Source: Bacilli bacterium (GTDB lineage: Bacteria; Bacillota_I; Bacilli_A; RFN20; CAG-826). Taken from it: DNA of 5,407 nucleotides. Made by a program: the position numbers and the translations under genes. The stretch is from contig JAEDJP010000087.1 in assembly GCA_016296285.1 (NCBI GenBank), positions 1 through 5,407 on the forward strand, read 5' to 3'. Below the pieces are notes generated by a model. It had not been told where the DNA came from and searched no databases. It worked only from the letters and a program-made list of their open reading frames with translations. This document shows positions 4,773 to 5,407 of the stretch, piece by piece; positions within the stretch are counted from its first letter, which is position 1; each line of letters begins with the position of its first letter.

Positions 4773-5407
4773 ATGCTAAAGAACCCACAGGAAACCAAAC
4801 GTCGTCTAGTCGAATGGATCCGTGCCTACTTCCAAGAAAACGGGCCGGAGTGCACCGCCGTCCTCGGCATATCCGGCGGCAAGGACTCATCCATTTGCGC
4901 CGCCCTTTGCCTTGAGGCTCTTGGTCCCGAGCGGGTCTTGGGGGTTCTGATGCCGAATGGGGAACAACCCGATATCGAGGATTCCCGCGCCTTGGTTAAG
5001 GCCCTCGGACTCAAAGCCATCGAGATCAACATCGAGCAAGGTTATGAGGGGATGGTCTCCGCCCTTGGAGGGAAGGAAAGATTGAGCAAGGACGCCTTGA
5101 TCAATTTGCCCCCTCGTCTTCGCATGGCCACGCTTTATGCGGTGGCCCAATCTCTTCCGAAGGGAGGGCGCGTCGTCAACACTTGCAATCGCAGCGAGGA
5201 TTACATCGGCTATTCCACGAAATTCGGGGACGCCGCGGGTGACTTCTCGCCCCTTTCCCATTTGCTTGTTTCCGAGGTCCGCCAAATCGGAAAATGCACT
5301 AACGTCCCCCTTATTTTGGTCGAAAAGACCCCGAGCGATGGCCTTTGCGGACTCTCGGACGAGGACAAAATCGGGTTCACGTACGAAACGCTGGACCACT
5401 ACATTTT
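4773..5407 (+). CDS. nadE: Ammonia-dependent NAD+ synthetase (partial, runs off the right edge)
   Basis: This cytoplasmic enzyme catalyses the last step of NAD synthesis: nicotinic acid adenine dinucleotide is adenylated with ATP and then amidated. The first 211 residues are present and the frame is still open at the edge; the short ammonia-type family is usually about 240-275 residues, so roughly 30-60 are missing. The PP-loop SGGKDSS (34-40) binds ATP. NLPPRLRMATLYA (111-123), NTCNRSEDYIGYSTKFGD (136-153) and EKTPSDGLCGLSDEDKIGF (184-202) are the family's substrate-binding stretches. Residues begin directly with the synthetase domain, so no glutaminase domain is fused; the enzyme would use free ammonia or a separate partner. 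The ATG is supported by GAGG at 4762-4765, seven bases upstream. It follows the terminator of the lipid operon and is probably transcribed on its own. Confidence 0.95.
   Translation, partial: MLKNPQETKRRLVEWIRAYFQENGPECTAVLGISGGKDSSICAALCLEALGPERVLGVLMPNGEQPDIEDSRALVKALGLKAIEINIEQGYEGMVSALGGKERLSKDALINLPPRLRMATLYAVAQSLPKGGRVVNTCNRSEDYIGYSTKFGDAAGDFSPLSHLLVSEVRQIGKCTNVPLILVEKTPSDGLCGLSDEDKIGFTYETLDHYI

Noticed and set aside
3649..4890. A 413-codon open frame on the minus strand covering the end of plsC, all of degV-2 and the start of nadE
   Set aside because: It is antisense to three genes with clear family motifs, runs through a terminator and a promoter region, and shows no family motif. 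Such long antisense frames are expected from the codon bias of the real genes.
4887..5399. A 170-codon open frame on the minus strand opposite nadE
   Set aside because: The plus strand encodes an unmistakable NadE with PP-loop and conserved substrate motifs. The antisense frame has no recognisable features.

Overview
The window carries five recognisable protein genes plus the tail of a sixth. By eye the base composition is moderate (GC in the mid-fifties). All 12 tryptophans in the called genes are TGG and no internal TGA occurs, so the standard bacterial code fits. Two DegV/FakB-type fatty-acid-binding proteins, a PlsC acyltransferase and an ammonia-type NadE together suggest a Bacillota (Firmicutes) or Firmicute-related organism that takes up exogenous fatty acids. 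That placement is an inference. No mobile element, RNA gene, CRISPR array or phage gene was seen.

Layout. Bases 1-92 hold the C-terminal end of an unidentified plus-strand gene, followed by a hairpin terminator (99-135) that has U-tracts in both directions. It therefore also ends the convergent recN gene. recN (162-1832, minus) encodes a full-length DNA repair ATPase. Its TATAAT box sits so close to the ATG that the message would be almost leaderless. A minus-strand terminator (1857-1890) separates recN from an upstream degV-type gene (1902-2789, minus), so the two are probably transcribed separately.

The 159-bp gap 2790-2948 is a divergent control region. It holds a minus-strand promoter for degV-1, a perfect 14-bp palindrome (2844-2857) and a plus-strand promoter for plsC. 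plsC (2949-3782) and a second degV-type gene (3787-4665) lie 4 bases apart and form an operon that ends in a terminator (4673-4702). nadE (4773 to beyond the right edge) follows with its own promoter.

How they fit together. In Firmicutes, FakB (a DegV-family protein) holds a fatty acid for phosphorylation by FakA. The acyl-phosphate is then used by PlsY, and PlsC adds the second acyl chain to make phosphatidic acid. The arrangement FakB-like / palindrome / PlsC / FakB-like is thus a compact lipid-uptake and membrane-synthesis locus that may be controlled from one operator. recN and nadE look like unrelated housekeeping neighbours. Nothing here requires a wholly new system. The points most worth pursuing are the divergent palindrome, the altered ligand motifs of the second DegV protein and the near-leaderless recN.
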